Source: Tomocerus qinae (Eukaryota > Arthropoda > Collembola > Entomobryomorpha > Tomoceridae). From it: DNA of 64,000 nt. The notes under the pieces were generated by a model. It did not search any database. It saw only the letters and a list, made by a program, of their open reading frames with translations, and was not told the origin of the DNA. Below, in pieces: positions 1 to 15,213 of the stretch (its first letter is position 1; each line of letters begins with the position of its first letter). Both the position numbers and the translations under genes were made by a program. Location of the stretch: NCBI GenBank assembly GCA_020055645.1, contig CM034547.1:39783909-39847908 (forward strand), in the 5' to 3' direction.

Positions 1-3000
1 ACTTTCATTTTTCCCAAATCAGGAATCGTTCAGGGTGTTTTTGAAATATCATCAGGTGTCAGTTATACTTTTGTGTACATGTAGAAATGCCACACAAGAA
101 ATGCAATTAAGAAGAATGCACTACTATTGGTATATCTGTAGAGATGTTAATGCATCTTTGGCCCTTGGCAATTGTGTGGGTGCCATAATTAAATAGCCTT
201 CAATTTACATTCCTGACCTATGCTATATCGTTGTGAACGAGTCAAAACTAGAGGAATTTATAATAAAACATTTACTAGTGTAGTAACGATGCACTTGCAC
301 TTGGCTGAAAGGAAATTCGCCAGAGGCTTTACAAACCAAAAGATATAACGAAGGAAATGTAACTAAATAATATACATAATATTATGTACCTCTACGGCTT
401 GAGTATGCTTTTCTACTTTATGCTGCTTTACATGAGAGAGTAAAATCGAAACAAAGTACTATTTTTTACACAGGGCCATTTTGGCCACATGTAGTTTAGA
501 CTTTAGACCTATCCTGTTTCAATGTGAATCATTGGAAGTTACGATGAGGATTTTGAGAATTTTATTCTGTTACGTATCCAAGCTGAAGGTCTACGGTGAT
601 ATTAGCCTTGTAGGTAGGTATGCGAAGATTAATATTGATTGATAGTTGGTTTGTGGATTAGAAATATGGATTTGGTGATTTTGACACTAGTTCGATCCTT
701 AAAGAGGCAACCGTCTCCCAGTCGCCACTTGACCATCATTCTTCCCTGTCTCGTCCAGTTCCCTCGACACCTTCAACAGCCACCTCGTCAAATCCTTGAA
801 CCATTTATAAAAGGGAGTGAAGATTTCCTATGTTGACAACAACAAAAGATTTGTTGAGAGGATGACTTGTAGTGACAGAGAACTTACTCGACGATGACAC
901 TTCTCTAAGCTCGCTTGATCCCAGTCGGCAGTCGTCCAGCCGTGCCGTCAACAGAACAATAAGTACAATATAATATTATTATGTGGAAGTAAAATGGGAG
1001 TTAAATGTTTTTAAAGTTGACATTTGCTAATTCTTGCTAATTCCAACTAAAACCCTAGCAAGTACCGATTGTTACTCCGTCGAAACATTCCTATGGAACT
1101 TGGTATTGCATGAGTCACTTTTTGGAGGTTTTGTCAAAATTAAAAAGATTAGCAAGAAAGTTTAATAAACGATTTTGAAGAAAATTGTTGGGAAAAATTA
1201 ACTTAATGATTCTGGAAATGCAGTCCCAAAATAAATTCTTTAGAGCTCTTGGTAAATTCGAATATTTGGAAATGTGGCAGAATTTCTGGAGATTTTCAAC
1301 TTTATATTTTCAAAAATGTTTTGCCTCACTTAAAGTTAATCGATTTTTATGCCATAAGGCTCACTCACTTGACAAGCAGATTCTTTATGGTCAGGAGGGC
1401 TTAATAATACTAATATCTAATTTGTGAGAAGCTGGAGTGAGGGAGCAAATACAAATCATGACTCCGTATATAAATGTATAAGCTTCGTTATATCCTCTCA
1501 GTAATCCTAATATAAAATATTTAGTTCGGGTTTGTGGAATAAACCTATACAGATTACATTTAAATGAAGTGAGTGCCTGGACACATTCGTTAGCTAATCG
1601 CTGCTCTGCCTATCAGTCGATCCTCTTAGTCGGCATTCTGGCAAAAGCCTGGTGCAACAAAATCTCTGTCTGAACATTCTTGCAAAAGAAGTTTCTTGGT
1701 AGTTGGTTGTGTTTCTCTTTTGACATAACAGTCGACTCTTCTGTAACTAGATACTAAATAGATATTGTCGCATGAGTTCCATAATTCCATACAAATTGTT
1801 TTCAAAAATGATGGGCTATTTAGACAAAATATTTGTTAGTAAGGAAAGATATGTCGATATTCATTTGTACACAAAGGAGCTCAGCGATTGTTAAACTATT
1901 ATTCGCAAAATGGTGATGGCGGAACAGAAAATCAAAGTAAAATTTTCAATCTATCCAGTATACCATCCGAATAAATATCATGTATGCGGGTTGAGTACAA
2001 TTAAATGATATAGAATATAGAGTATCCAAAAAGGAACGTAACCAGCCAGCCCCACTGACCCGCGACGCTGTATCAGTAGACACGGGTCACATGTAGCGCC
2101 ATCATTCCTTATAGTCATACTACTAGTAAAGCTTTATTACTACTTATATCTGTTATGATAAGTGTGTCGTCTGTCGCCTTATAGGAGATTACCTGGTGTC
2201 TTGACCCTATTATCTCACATTTCAGCTTGACGTTGTTGTGAGTGCACTTACATTAATGCGGGTAATATAGACACCGGGTCTTCTAGTGAATTAAGCATAC
2301 AGAACGGCAGGCAACCAGCGCACTCTCCAGAAATCGAAGAAAAGAAAATGGCGGGACACCCTCCCCCCGAAAATTTTTCCTAGTTGAGGCCCTGTAATCG
2401 GATACCACCAATAGCAATTTTACCTACGCATTTTTGCGGCGTTTTGTCAAGGCCTTAGATATTGTTTCCGTTCAAAAGTTCCGGACGGACAGACAGAATG
2501 ACAAAACTATAAAATAAGCTACAACGTCTCCTTAATAAATAAGCTGGTCGATTGATCAGAAATTGAGGTGATGGTTCCACTTCCACTTTTTTGTGACGTT
2601 TGATTGTGTGCTCGATAAAAAATGTGCTTAATTTGCATACTGGAATTGTGTGGTGACAAAGCAGGAGATGGAGAGTGGCTGGAAGTGGACAAATACAGAT
2701 AAGCACCGAGTTGCACAAATCGATACACGGTTATCTCCCCATCTTTATCTGACTCTCTACTGACTTCTAAAAGGCTAGATAGGATGATTGGCTCTGGATT
2801 GGCATCCTTGTATTTAGTGCCGGTTGGCGAAAGAGAAGGCGGGGTCAACCCAGACAATAAAGTCTTTGAGCTGATGCGATGATTCAATAGAAGATGCTAA
2901 GTGAAAAGCCATAAATTGCCCATAAATATCCTCCACTTGACTTTTACTTCTATTGCATTAAATCTTTCCGAGTTTGCAAAATAATGCAATTGTATGCTAA

Positions 3001-6000
3001 CAAATACAAGATGAGCATATAAACTTCTCTTATTTGTCTTCAGTCCCATTACGCCTTTTGTCGGCCGGCACCGCCACAGGCACCGTCAGGGAACAAACTG
3101 CACACTCCTTTTTCATAGAAATCTATTCAGCCAATTTCTTACTTAAATTCACTTTGTCATCTCTTTATGCTCAAATGTTTTAGCACGCTAGGACATTTAG
3201 CACAATTTTGCGAACTATAAAATTGCAATTACTTTGCAAATTACTTTCTCGTTTCCCTTTAGCATTAGAGGTTGTGGAAAGTTTAAATGGGTTTAAATGA
3301 TAACGGTCGAAGCAATCAAAAAGCCATCTCCATATTATATACAAAGATATGCTTGAATTTTCACGTTGTGTAGTTTTCAGGAGCAAATATTAACACTTTT
3401 TCAAACAGTTCGACCCGTTTTGACCACCAGTCCAGCTAAAAAGCAAAAAAAATGAGGATATAGGAAAAAGCATTGTCTTTTATTAATAAGGTTGGTTTTT
3501 TGTTTTTGGGAAAGACGTAGTTGAAGCGTTGCCTTTGAGGCTTACATGAGTAGAGTATGAGATTGCAGTTAAATGATGATATCATTACATCAAGACTGAT
3601 GGTTATCGTCCATGGTCTTATGGAGACTTGCAATTGTCAACCCACGACACTCTTTATATAGAACAGGTCCTGCTTCTTCCTTCCCCAGCACTGACTAAAC
3701 TATAACTTAATACATCACGAAATCCTCAAAGATCTTTAAACTCTATTTATATTACATAATAGATTTATACAGATTTTATTTTTCAGCTCTTGTCAGAATT
3801 CTTTTCATTTTCTAAATTAGCATCTTCAAATAAACGGACTTTGCGAATTTCAGATTTTAGAATAATATCTTAGTATGAATTAGACAGATTTTAAGTGTAG
3901 TTGTTAAACTCGTTTAGAAAGCTCTTGGATGTGTTGAGTGACAAAACTAGAATTTGTTGCAGTAGGTATGTGTAAAAGAAGGGATGATGATAATGTAGGA
4001 GAGACAATTATTTCTAGGCTTTGTGTAGGGAGATTCTTGTTGTGCTTAAATAGTTTTGACAAACATAAAGTAGAGTGTCTGCATAAACTATTATTGTGTG
4101 CGAATGATTTCTTCTAGGGACAACCTTGTATTATCCTTATCTTCATGGTCTTTCATCGGACGGATTTGTAATTTAGAAGGTACATTTGCATTGATGCAGT
4201 GCTTTAGCGTACATGTACTGTACAATAAATATAGTAGTTTTAAATTCAATAGAGAGATAAGCGAAGATGGTCCTCTTTTGGTTGCAATCTCATAAGGATC
4301 TGTTGGATGAGCTGGATGTACAACAGAATACTACTGGAAGTGTTGTATCTAATTGTACTGGAAGTAGAAATGTTTTCAGCATCTCAACTCTTCATCTATA
4401 GATAGTAGGAGTGACCACCTTTATTTCCATAATTGCATTAAAATCTCCTAAAACCTCGCTTATACACAAAACCTTCCTCCCATTTTTGCACGCCCCCTGC
4501 AAAGACAACCATCATGACAGTTTTAGAAAAGCAACCATGCTCTATATTTCAAAATATGATTTAGGTTTAGGAAATAAAAAGCCTGAATGTACAACGTTAA
4601 GAGGTTGGTAGAAATTATTTTAGGATATTCGAATCTGTATCAGGAAGTCCCAAATGATAATTAAGGAAATTGGATGGGTGGAAAAAAGGATTGCTCCCTG
4701 CAAGGTTGTGGATGAGATTGGAGGAGCGAGTGAGATAGATAAACAGGGAGGAATGAAATGACAAAGGAAAGGCCAAAGGCAAAGCAAATCAATTGGAGTT
4801 GATTGTAAAAAGATATTTGACGAAGAAGGAGCTATTGTTGGTTAGATAATCGTGTCTTAGATATCGTCGTGAGTGATGATTGATGATAAATCCTCCTCTG
4901 CCCTTCCACTGAATTTAAAACTCAATTGATTTACTAGTTCTCTTAATTCAATAAAACAACGGCTTGCTCCACTTCCCACCCATGCCTTACTTCTTCACAC
5001 GTGCAATGACATTCCCCATTACCAGCCATCTAGCCTATATCTCTCACTCACTAAATTATACACTGAACTAAACTTTACTAGTAACTGCACTAGTACTGCT
5101 ATCCGTCCTACGCGTGGGGCAAGATATTAATGATAATCGATCAATTCTATAATTAATTTTCTACCGACTACTAAAACTACTTTTAATTGTGCTCACCGTG
5201 TTTATCATGATTACAAGCATTCTCATAAAAAAGATTTAAGTTTTTATTTTTTACCAAATCCACTTTAAGAACTAATTTCTTCTGTGCTGTATTTTCTACG
5301 TGATTTGAAATAAGCCTACCTCATTCCATTTTGTGTTTTAAACCTATGTGATTAATTCTGTCACATTCCGTTTTCAGATTAATATTTTAGAAATGTTAAC
5401 TATCTAGATTTTCTACATAACTGTTTGTAAATGTAAGTTTGAGAGAGTTTGGTGAGAAAATGTAGAATTCTCTTCTATTCTCTTATTATTCAGATTATTC
5501 ATTCTATCGAACCTTCGTGGAAGTCATACTTCACATCCATTACCTAAATATTCACGCACGGGAGCAAGTTACTTCAAACATAATGAAAACGAATGAACTG
5601 AATCTCTAGAGCTGATCTCTAAAATGGGGGACATTTCAGACTTTCGATAAACAGTACACTTCAATGTCATTAAGGTGTGCGACCAGCCAGAATGATTTAT
5701 GAAACTAGAGCTTCGTTTAGGGAAAAAGTTTTCATGGCAGCATTGTGCACTTACCTGATTCAGTGAGAATTGCCAAATGGAATTTATCATCTTTATAAGT
5801 CACCACAGGAAAAGCAAATTTTTGGTTGTCCAAATACCATAAGTCTGCTTCTATCGGAAATATTCAGTCTACAATTACAAATTCTGGTTTATATCAATAC
5901 AAAAGTACAAACAGACTGTTGTACGTACTTTTGTAGAAGTATATATACCCCGTTATGTAATAAATAGATTATTTGGTAGATAAAAATTCTAATAATTTAA

Positions 6001-7866
6001 AGCAGGTAACGGTAGGGACAGTCATAGGTCGATATGACAAAGTTGCAAAGTCGCATCTTTCAGAAAGAGTTATGATGTTGAATGGATTGAAATGGTAATT
6101 TTAAGTGATGAGTTGTATTTCAGAGCATGAATAATTGAACTTGAGGAATATTGTAATTGAACTTGAAAACGAGAGGATTTAAGAAACTGTTTTTATTAGA
6201 TGTATAAGTACACACACTAAATGTATGTAGTGTATGTATTTAGGAGATGAAGAAAGGAGTCGGGTGAGGTGAGGGTGGGGCTTAGTGCGTGAGTCAAAGT
6301 CTCAGTTTTGCTAACTTTTGTTAGTGTCGCCAGTGGACGGATATAGAAAAGTTGGCAGTACAAAAGGAGTACGTGCCTCGCACTTGTTTTCTTTTCCGTG
6401 GCATGTCATCCACTAATATTAACAATTTATGCATCCCATGAAACTGAATTTAATATGCAATATCCTTCTGACTAGTCTCATTATGCCTCCGTCTCTCTCT
6501 TAACAGGTGAATACACTGATACATTCTTTTATTTTATTCTCTTTTAATTCTATGCACTTGTTTGCTTTATGACTTTATACTATACGGACATGGAAAAACA
6601 CTAACAAAAAGCCATTACAAAAAGCCCACCCCATTAAGGGAGCTGCTCGGGGAACCCACAAATTTTTGATTTTTTATGCAAAAATATCTTTATTTTCTTC
6701 GATTTTAGAGAGGATGGACGGTACCAAAAAGCTCTCCTTTTCTGTGGACCTTTTCTTAGAAAATCTTGTATTCTAAAAATATGTCTGACTAAGTATTACA
6801 ATTTTGGTGTGAATTACATTAGCCAATAATATAAATGGAAAATGTTCTATTACAATACAATTACACAATCTGCACCCAGACAATTCTTGTATATTTGTAG
6901 GCGTAGCTCAGCTCCAGTTGTTCGATTGCCTGCCTATACACTAAAATGCATAAACGAGAGAGAGCATAGTATTATACCATTCTTGTGCATAAGTTTCATA
7001 AGTGTTTAGGTAAGTATAAATAAAAATTAAAAGGACGCATGACTGCTTCTGGGACGAAGGGATTAAAATCAAATGCATTTTTGATATGTCATTCAAAAAT
7101 GCTTTTAAAACTAGTGTAAAGCCCGTGATAACGATACAAACTCCACAGGTTTGAATATATACAGTCCTTTTATCTTTTCAGATACGATTCTTGTCCAGGT
7201 ATCGTTTAATGGGCCTCTAAATATTTTATCATATTTTGAAAGTATTTAATATAATTGAGGAAGTAATTTAACTACTAAGTAGCAGAAAATAATATTGTAA
7301 TTCAATAACCATGTTCGATACTGTTCTTGATCATGTTTTAAACGAGCTTTAGCATGTAATCTATTGTTACATCTTACAAGTACAAATAGCAAGTACATCT
7401 ATTTATTTATATATATTATGTAATGATCACAACAATGTCTACATGTCTATGGTAAACAGTTTGACTTGTTTTGCAGTAGTGGAGAAGTGGATAAGAGGTT
7501 TGAGTTGTGGACTAGCATGGCATGGCATCGCTCTGCATGAGCTGTCGCTAATAAAGCACTCTCTAGCTAAACGATTCTTTCTGTTTGAACTGTGCAGCCA
7601 GAGCTAGATCGTAGTAGTCAATAGTCAGGGTCAGAAAATGGAAACAAAGCCAGTGCATACAAATAGGTAGCTGACAATAACTGCATTGCCATAATAACAC
7701 TACTGCCGACCAAAGACCGGAAATGCAAGCTCAAATTAATCTTAGCCCAATAAGCAACTTTGATCAGTTAGCTACTGTAGAATCGGAGGAATCCAAACTA
7801 TTCAGTATTTGAAATTGTATCAACTGGGTTAGAGTAACCCCGGTACTAAGTTATTGTTCCTTTCCT

Positions 7867-8144
7867 GACCATGACCATGTATTACCCTATTTATCTAACT
7901 TTTCCAGCTCATTTTTAATACCATTAATTTATCCTCTGTTCTTGGCTGACGAAGCAGTGAGCTGCGAAGGAATCGTGACTGGAGAAGATTAGACCACCCA
8001 ATTAGCTTGGTGGGTGGTCTAATGATTCTCAATCACGATTTCTTCGCAGCTCATTGCTTCGCCATAGCAAAGAATAAAAGACCAATTAGTGGGATTAAAA
8101 ATGAACTGGAAAAGTTAGCTGAATATGATAATAATCATGACCAA
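7867..8144. repeat. Fold-back (long inverted repeat) element
   Basis: Two arms of roughly 135 nt face each other around a spacer of a few bases near 8001-8007. Seen directly: the left arm contains AGCTGCGAAGGAATCGTGA and ends AGATTAGACCACCCA. The right arm begins TGGGTGGTCTAAT and contains TCACGATTTCTTCGCAGCT. Farther out, CTAACTTTTCCAGCTCATTT on the left pairs with AAATGAACTGGAAAAGTTAG on the right. The arms differ at scattered positions, so this is not a recent duplication. No target-site duplication was recognised. It is best read as a fold-back or MITE-like non-autonomous DNA element. A 68-codon frame reading through the right arm is probably incidental. Confidence 0.75.
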
Positions 8145-11100
8145 TATGCATTTCCCAGAATTATATTGTGTTTACTGAAGCTACAGTTTATATTCATTCC
8201 ATTAACACAATAAGTGAGACAGAAAGGGTTAGTGCGAATTATAGATCATAACATGTTAAAAATCCGACACCTTTAGTTTTCCCTTCCCCATACGGTAAAG
8301 TTAATATTTTACTTTCTCAAACTGAGATTGCCTTAAAAGAGTGTTTCATGTTACAACTTTTAATTAAGTGTTTCTGTAGAATTGATGCAGCTTCTTTTAC
8401 AGCAGCAATTTGCTTTTGCTCTAAATCGGCAATTATAGTGAACATACTTTTAGCTAGGTTTATAAGAAAATATTATTTATTGCTGCTTGGCATTTGCATT
8501 AGCGATATTTTAATGAAGCTACATTTCCTGCCTTTTATTTCGGACGATCTTTTCTTTCAATTTGCATTGGAGCTGAAGTAATCTGTGTGTTCGTGTAGTG
8601 TAGGTACACATATTGTACTAATATTGTTGAAGTTAGTGAGTATTTATCGTTACTTTGTATTCAGAGACACAAAACATTCATTTGGTGTGAGTGAGAATCT
8701 TGTTAGCAGAGCACAAGTTCCGTTTTCTTTGGATGAGAGTGAGTGGCTGGATGTGATGTGAATACTACTGAGTGTGCCCACTGCTAAGCTGCATTTTTAA
8801 TATCCTAATAGAGTTGAGGCAAAATTAAGTTACATCATGGCATCAACCACAACAGTGAATTATGCAGCAGAGAGTAAACATCACAGACAGAGTAGATCTA
8901 GATGCATGATGCATATCCCTTGTAGCAGTTCAAGTCAGCACCACTCGACTCACTCACTCAGGTATTTAGCAGGTACTATCCAAGATAAAAGATGCAAGAC
9001 AAGAGATACAAAGAAGCACAATAATCCAGTTCACTTTCCGTTGTTGTTGTTTGTTGTGACTTGGCTTATGCTTGGTAGTGGACCACTTGACTTAACTTAG
9101 CTGCACACACAAAACACTCGCACACTCAATTTAGGGGAGGGAGAGGAGACTCTATACCCTCCCCCAAATTCAACAACAAATTATTGTAAAATCTAAAGAC
9201 ATCTTTAGCCTAAAATTCCAAAACGATTTTCAATTTGCGACAATGTTTACAATCGATTTGGACTTAGGACTTTTATATGTAGGTTGCCAATTTTAGAAAT
9301 GGCACAGTGCTAACAATTTTCAGCCCGTTTATTCCCATTTCTATCAAAAATTCAAATACTACGAATTTTCGTAGAATATAATTTCATTTCATTCCCTTTC
9401 GAAAATACTAAGAGAGCACTAGATCGGTGGGAAGAGATAATGGAGAATGAGGAGGAAGACGAGAAGAAAGTTATTCGTTTAGTTAGAACAAGTGACGGCC
9501 ACCACCTAATCGAATGAATAATGAATTGCAACGAAGCGAAGGTGTTTCTTGGGAATCGACATCAAAGTCTCACTCGTTGAATTCCTTGGCTCTCCTCTTC
9601 TGTACACAACAACAGTGTGCTAAATACCATTTACCGCTTACCAGCGGCAACTGCTTTTTAATGCCAATTTAATGCCTCTATATCTAATACTACCTAAAAA
9701 GTGGTCGACGCTACGTACAAAAATTCTAAAATATATACCTATTTCGTAAAACTAATCTCCTTCACCATGATTTTTTTCATAGAGACATTTATACCACCAA
9801 ACTAGTTTTTACCATTTATACCACAGCAATGGTAAAAACCTTAAAAGTAAAAATTTTCGTACACTGCTGACAAAACCAGAGTTTTTGGAGTGTAGCTAAT
9901 TCGAATTTTTGTTAGAGTCAGCCCAGACAGACTACATTACTTACTCTCTGATAAAATTTCAGTCATCTTACAACAATAATGCACCACGAAGTGCCTAGAG
10001 GAATCTCTTGTGCATCAAGAGCTTTTCCGAAAATACGCTATCTGAAAACACACTAAATAATATTATTTCCTTCAATTCCAAGCAAATTCTAAAGGTTTTT
10101 TAAACATTTACAAAAAGTGGAAGAGGAGTTTTTCTTCGCTGTATGTGATTACTGTTTCTGTCTGTCTGGAGGTCTCTGTACACGACAATTTTCGAACGGT
10201 TTGAACTTAGACTGTTCTTTTCAGGGTACAATCTTGAATAATAGGAATTCGTAAATTGGCAAAATTTGTCACATCCATCCTCTGTTTGGCGAAGGGGATC
10301 CGAAACTAAAAATAGCTACATTCATCATATACAGTCGTATAATAACTTTTTGGAAAGAGAAAAGGTTCAGGGACACTTCTATATACGTTACAGTCACCCT
10401 CTGACAGGGGTGGGGGTATAGAAATATTTAAAATCGAAGTCGATCTCGTTCGAGATTTGGCAATTTTATAAACTGTCCAATGCTAGATGTTAGTCAGAGG
10501 ACATTTCCGCATTTTTCCGTTTTACAATGGATTATTTAAGTTAGAAAGATAGGTCAAATATGTATTTCAGTTTGTAGTACATTTTTTATTCAATAATTAG
10601 TGGCGTATCGGATTTGCGGCGTCTATGAATCTGTGATACTAGCATGGATTAGTGTAACAAAGCATAATAGCCATCTGATTGCCTCTTCTGCCCGTCTTCA
10701 TCACTCATCACTAATACTCACATCTCAGGGAATTGTGTCAGATCCCTTGGACGGGTCTCTTCAACTCAAGCAATGAGGACGCGAGGGACTCGGAGGAATC
10801 AATGGACAGAAGATCAGTCATCTCCTTTTTATTGGTCAATGGAGACAAATCCCCAGCCTCCCATTTCTCATTATCCCACATAGACTTCGGCATCCGAAGG
10901 GACTAAATTATATCAGTGAGCATGATTCTTGCCGATTTTTTGTATTTTAGCCGACAACTCCAAACGACTCAGAACCAGACACCAAACTAAACATATTTGC
11001 ATTTTTAGAGTCAAGCTCAGAAAGCTTCAAACAATTATGCCAAATAGGATTGAAACTTTGTAATTTGGGTACAAGGTCACAATGCTTAATTTATCCTGTT

Positions 11101-14100
11101 GAGTAGACAATGCTTGAAGAATTTCACTCAGTGGCTTACGCACTTAGATGCCCTTATAGGATGCCCCCATAAGACTAATGCCTGTGGATATGCACATTTG
11201 TGTTTTCCTTTGCTCATCTTGGGTTCTCATTATCATTATTATCTCGTGGATTCGACCATTTGCATACATTTGCTGGATCACTGCCGACTTGTACCGTAAT
11301 ATTGTTTTCTCTGCTTTTCGTCTAGCTCGGTTGACTCAGCCAGGCAAACGAAGTACAACTAAGTATCTATTATAATATTGTGTCCTTATAATCCCTAGCT
11401 TATCTTTAGTACTTTTACATTCTTTCTAGTGTAATCTGATACTGATCTATCTGTATTTTTGATATCCGTCCTATCTAGGAGACGCGTGACGATCTATGCA
11501 TTCGCCAAGATATAGATAATAAAAGTGAAGCTACTTCAGCCTATTACAATATTTCTTTTCTACAATTGACCAAAAACTCCGACAAACGACACTCGATATT
11601 TAAATTGGTCAGTCGGTTGTCTATCGTGAATTTTGGGTTTTTTAAATCTAGGTTTGTATTTAATGGACTAAGTTTCCCGAGTGTAGATAGAAACATAATA
11701 TTTCAGTCTTGTGGCTCTCACAACGTTTACTAACAACATTCATAAACTAAAATAAGACAAGTGAGGAAGTCGACGGGAGGGATTTCCTACCAGCTCTGTT
11801 ACATCTAGATTAATTGACACTCAAATTCAGAGCAGTTGGCAACTTTTATAAACATATATATCATGATCTTTATTCATATACCTATAGTAATGTATTATGT
11901 GCATAATCTCTTCGTTATCCGTGTGCACACAATTAAGTTTACTAAGCCCGTCCCTAAGGATATACATTTTGGCATGTGAGTGAGCTGGGTATGCGGGTGA
12001 TAAAGACATTAGTAAGATCATAATGCGTACGTAAACATCGATTGTTTCTGATTCTTTGAATGCTTTCGCTTCCTACACTTCGTATAGCAGACTATAAGGA
12101 ATCGGGTGTCACTTAATCCGCCTTCAGAATAAAGGAATCTGTCTGTAATACATTTCTTTATATTAAGGCTGCCTCGACAATGCGCAAAACATTCATATAT
12201 CATCTATATGAGAAGTTTTAATTAAAAAAATATTTGCCGTTTTGCAGTTGTGGTCCTAAAAAGTGTCATTTTTAAAAATGTATTCGAGGTGGGAAATGGG
12301 TACATGCATTCCATTTTTGTTCCATTTAGGCCCAAATAAAAATGTGCAGAATTTTAAATATTTGGACGAGTAAATTTTGAAATCTGGTACCTCCAAATGG
12401 GGTACCTCAAGTACAGAACACGCAATGGAACAGAAACCTGGGACGATCTAAATGAATACGGCCATACCCACTATGTGCTAAGAGTTTATTTATCATTGCG
12501 TACTCCATGAAAATGTCTTGCCGCAGTCGCGCTTTGTTGTCGGGACAGCCTTAATCGTCTGCTATTTAGTCGAGGTAGGAGAAATAAAAAGTAAATTGTT
12601 GGCGTACCTACGCTAAGCTTAGAGATTAACCTTAAGAATATTTTCTGAACAGAGGATAAAGTATCTGCATATTTTAAAGACATTTATTTCTTGATTTGTC
12701 GTATGTTAGTATTAATTATATCAAAACAGATTAATTCAAAATCATTAGCTTAATGTGAACATGGTTTTTATATTGGCGAAAAAGGCAGGACTTCTTGAAG
12801 ACATTTCCCCTTAAGTAAAAAGAGTTTAAAAGTCTGTGTAAGGAATTGTTTTTTTTGTAGGTGTTTCTTGGTTCTTCTGTTAGAGGATGCAAATATTTGT
12901 TATGTAAAAAGCCCTATTGTTTGGAGATGTAAGAGTAGTTAGTGAGTTGTATGCAAATTGCAGAGAAATGATACTATTTAGTCGAGAGTCAAATCCTCGT
13001 CGTCTGGCTTCTATTACATTTCATATCTAAGAAGTAAGCCCAAGAAATGGAAGGAGGAAAGTCCATATACTTCTTTAGTGCCGTGTCTTGGCAGAAAAAC
13101 GCTTTTTATTTTCTTGTACTCACTCCACTCTCCTCAATACTAGTACAACTGGAACAGCACACACTACAATAGGGCTTTTCAACCCTCGCCAGTTATTTCT
13201 AAACACACAATCAGATTATCAGATATCGTACAAATAGTTGAAAAACCACAACTTGTCAACAAATTTTTGGCAACAGAATCGGTGTTAACAATTTCCCATT
13301 GATTTGGCTACTGCAGACCTCCTTATTGTGGCAAACCCTGTGACGTTTCAAATTGGCGGATTTTTAACAAAACTTTTGACTTTTGGCTATTGTACCACAG
13401 CGCAAAGTTGAGATTAGATAGGAATTAAATTTTTTTCTCTTTCCAAACTTGCCCTTCTTTAAGCACGACTTTGATGGAGTTTTGGATCTTCCCATTTTGT
13501 TGGGCTTCGGAAAATTTTGAAAAATGTGGGAAATATTCAAAGTAAAGCCAAAATATTTTTGGCGCAATTTCGGCTCTAACTTCCCATTTCTTCGTAATAA
13601 CCACATTTCCGAATGGGCATTTGAAACTTTCCCATTAATGATATTTCCCAGTCAAAACCTTGAATCTTGACTTGCCCCTGTACTGCAAGTGACAACGACA
13701 AGATGCATTTGCAAATAAAAATAGTAGAATTCTAATTAAAATAATTAATTTTTAGTCGAAAATTTTTTAGCCATTGCAAAGGAACAGATGATTTCCAATA
13801 CAATATTTTTGGTGATTGAGGCAAGAACAAAGTTGCATTGAATTAGGAGTTAGGATTATAATCGCACAAGATTGTGTTGGGTGAATTGCCCTAATGTGAA
13901 GTGTATACTACTCACATATAAAACCAGAAGGAAGACTGCGTCGACTACACACATACACAGAGCATTCACTGGGATTCAAGGCTTGTAGTAGTAGAGTGGA
14001 GTGGCATTACAATATTATAACAAGAAAGCAGTCTTGTTCTTCTGGCTCTTGTGATCTGCTTCTTTATGCCGTGTGTCTTAAGGAGATGTGGAGTTATGCA

Positions 14101-14650
14101 AGTTGCTTAGTTCCATCTCAGCATTTGGCAAGTCTCATCCTCCCATTCATTGCTAATCATTCCCACTTTCCCCAGACTTGTTCCTTCCTGGACAATATTA
14201 TCATTTATTGTTATTGTAGTGTGTGAGTGAGTGAGGATCATCAATCAGAGATCCGAGTTGAGTGACTCTTATAGTAGGACAGGTAACGTCATCATCATTG
14301 ATGTGAGTCGTGCAGATACGTAATCTCAATCTGATCGACTGAGGGGAGAGAGAGAGTGAGTTCGTTTATTTGAAAAACAGTTCGACTGACTTCACCGTTC
14401 ATTCACCGAAATCCAGGGCATCTTTGTCAAAGAAATGTCAAGTTGAGACTCCAAGATCAGATCTGCATTCAGCTGACTCCACTCACTGGCATTTAAATAC
14501 AATCATCTCCACTCGACTAAATCCTCCGCACATCTCATCTCTATCTACAATTTGGTCATTATTAATGGATTTCATTAGCATTTGGGACTGTCTCACATCA
14601 CCTCCAACTGCTCTTTGAAAATCCCGTCTCCCATCAATATTTCAAAAATA

Positions 14651-14940
14651 GAGGTCGGACCGTTGTAACTAAGCACATTTTGAATAAATTGAAAACTGTT
14701 TTTATTGCACTTTAAAATCATAAAAAATAGCCTGGAAATTTCTTTTTCGCCATTTCATTTTTAATTTCTTTCTCCAGGTATAAATTCTTGATCGAAATAT
14801 TAAAAAATTACACCGTTTTTCAGCTTAAAATATTTCATGTGCAAATCATACATTTTTTATGACAACAAACCTCAAGTCAGATAAAAACATCTTTTTTAAA
14901 GAATTTTTTTGTATTGTACTGAACGAAAAGGTCGGACCTC
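14651..14940. mobile_element. Mariner-type MITE with TA target-site duplication
   Basis: A 290-bp AT-rich segment is bounded by GAGGTCGGACC on the left and GGTCGGACCTC on the right, an 11-bp terminal inverted repeat with one mismatch. It is flanked on both sides by TA (14649-14650 and 14941-14942). A TA duplication with short terminal inverted repeats and no coding capacity is the usual form of a Tc1/mariner-derived MITE. The family assignment rests on the TA duplication alone. Confidence 0.6.
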
Positions 14941-15213
14941 TATATTGAAAAGTATTTTTGTGTAAGGTGATCTTTGGAGAGTCTTGAACTTGACTGCTCT
15001 ACAATCCAAACAGATATTACAAGTGTTGGAGTTGTGCTTGTGGCGTGTAGGACTGTGTTGGTGGTGGTTGTGAATGGGGCAGTGTGGAATTAAAGTTGCG
15101 TGCTGTTATTGTATCCAGTGGATTTGATTTCATTTGACATCTGTCCGTCACGTCAGACTGTCCCCACATAATTTATGATCATCTAGTTACTCTTTTGTGG
15201 TGAGGTGAGAGAG

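Larger units (their letters stand above)
1..15213. other. Gene-poor AT-rich stretch, no supported gene
   Basis: About 15 kb in which I see no convincing coding exon on either strand. Open frames are short (the longest is 122 codons, at 2519-2887 on the - strand), low in complexity and without recognisable domains. The stretch holds a fold-back repeat (7867-8144) and a mariner-type MITE (14651-14940), described separately. A somewhat GC-richer patch at about 10735-10905 is open in more than one frame but matches nothing I know. The stretch could be intergenic or upstream regulatory DNA of the ADAMTS-like gene. Confidence 0.5.

Noticed and set aside
2519-2887. 122-codon frame on the - strand
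   Set aside because: Longest frame of the left third, but it is Ser/Thr/Pro-rich with no domain, overlaps another open frame and has no supporting splice or start context.
8837-9100. 87-codon + strand frame with a good ATG context and a hydrophobic end
   Set aside because: Composition is His/Ser/Thr-rich and low in complexity. One short hydrophobic stretch is not enough to call a gene.
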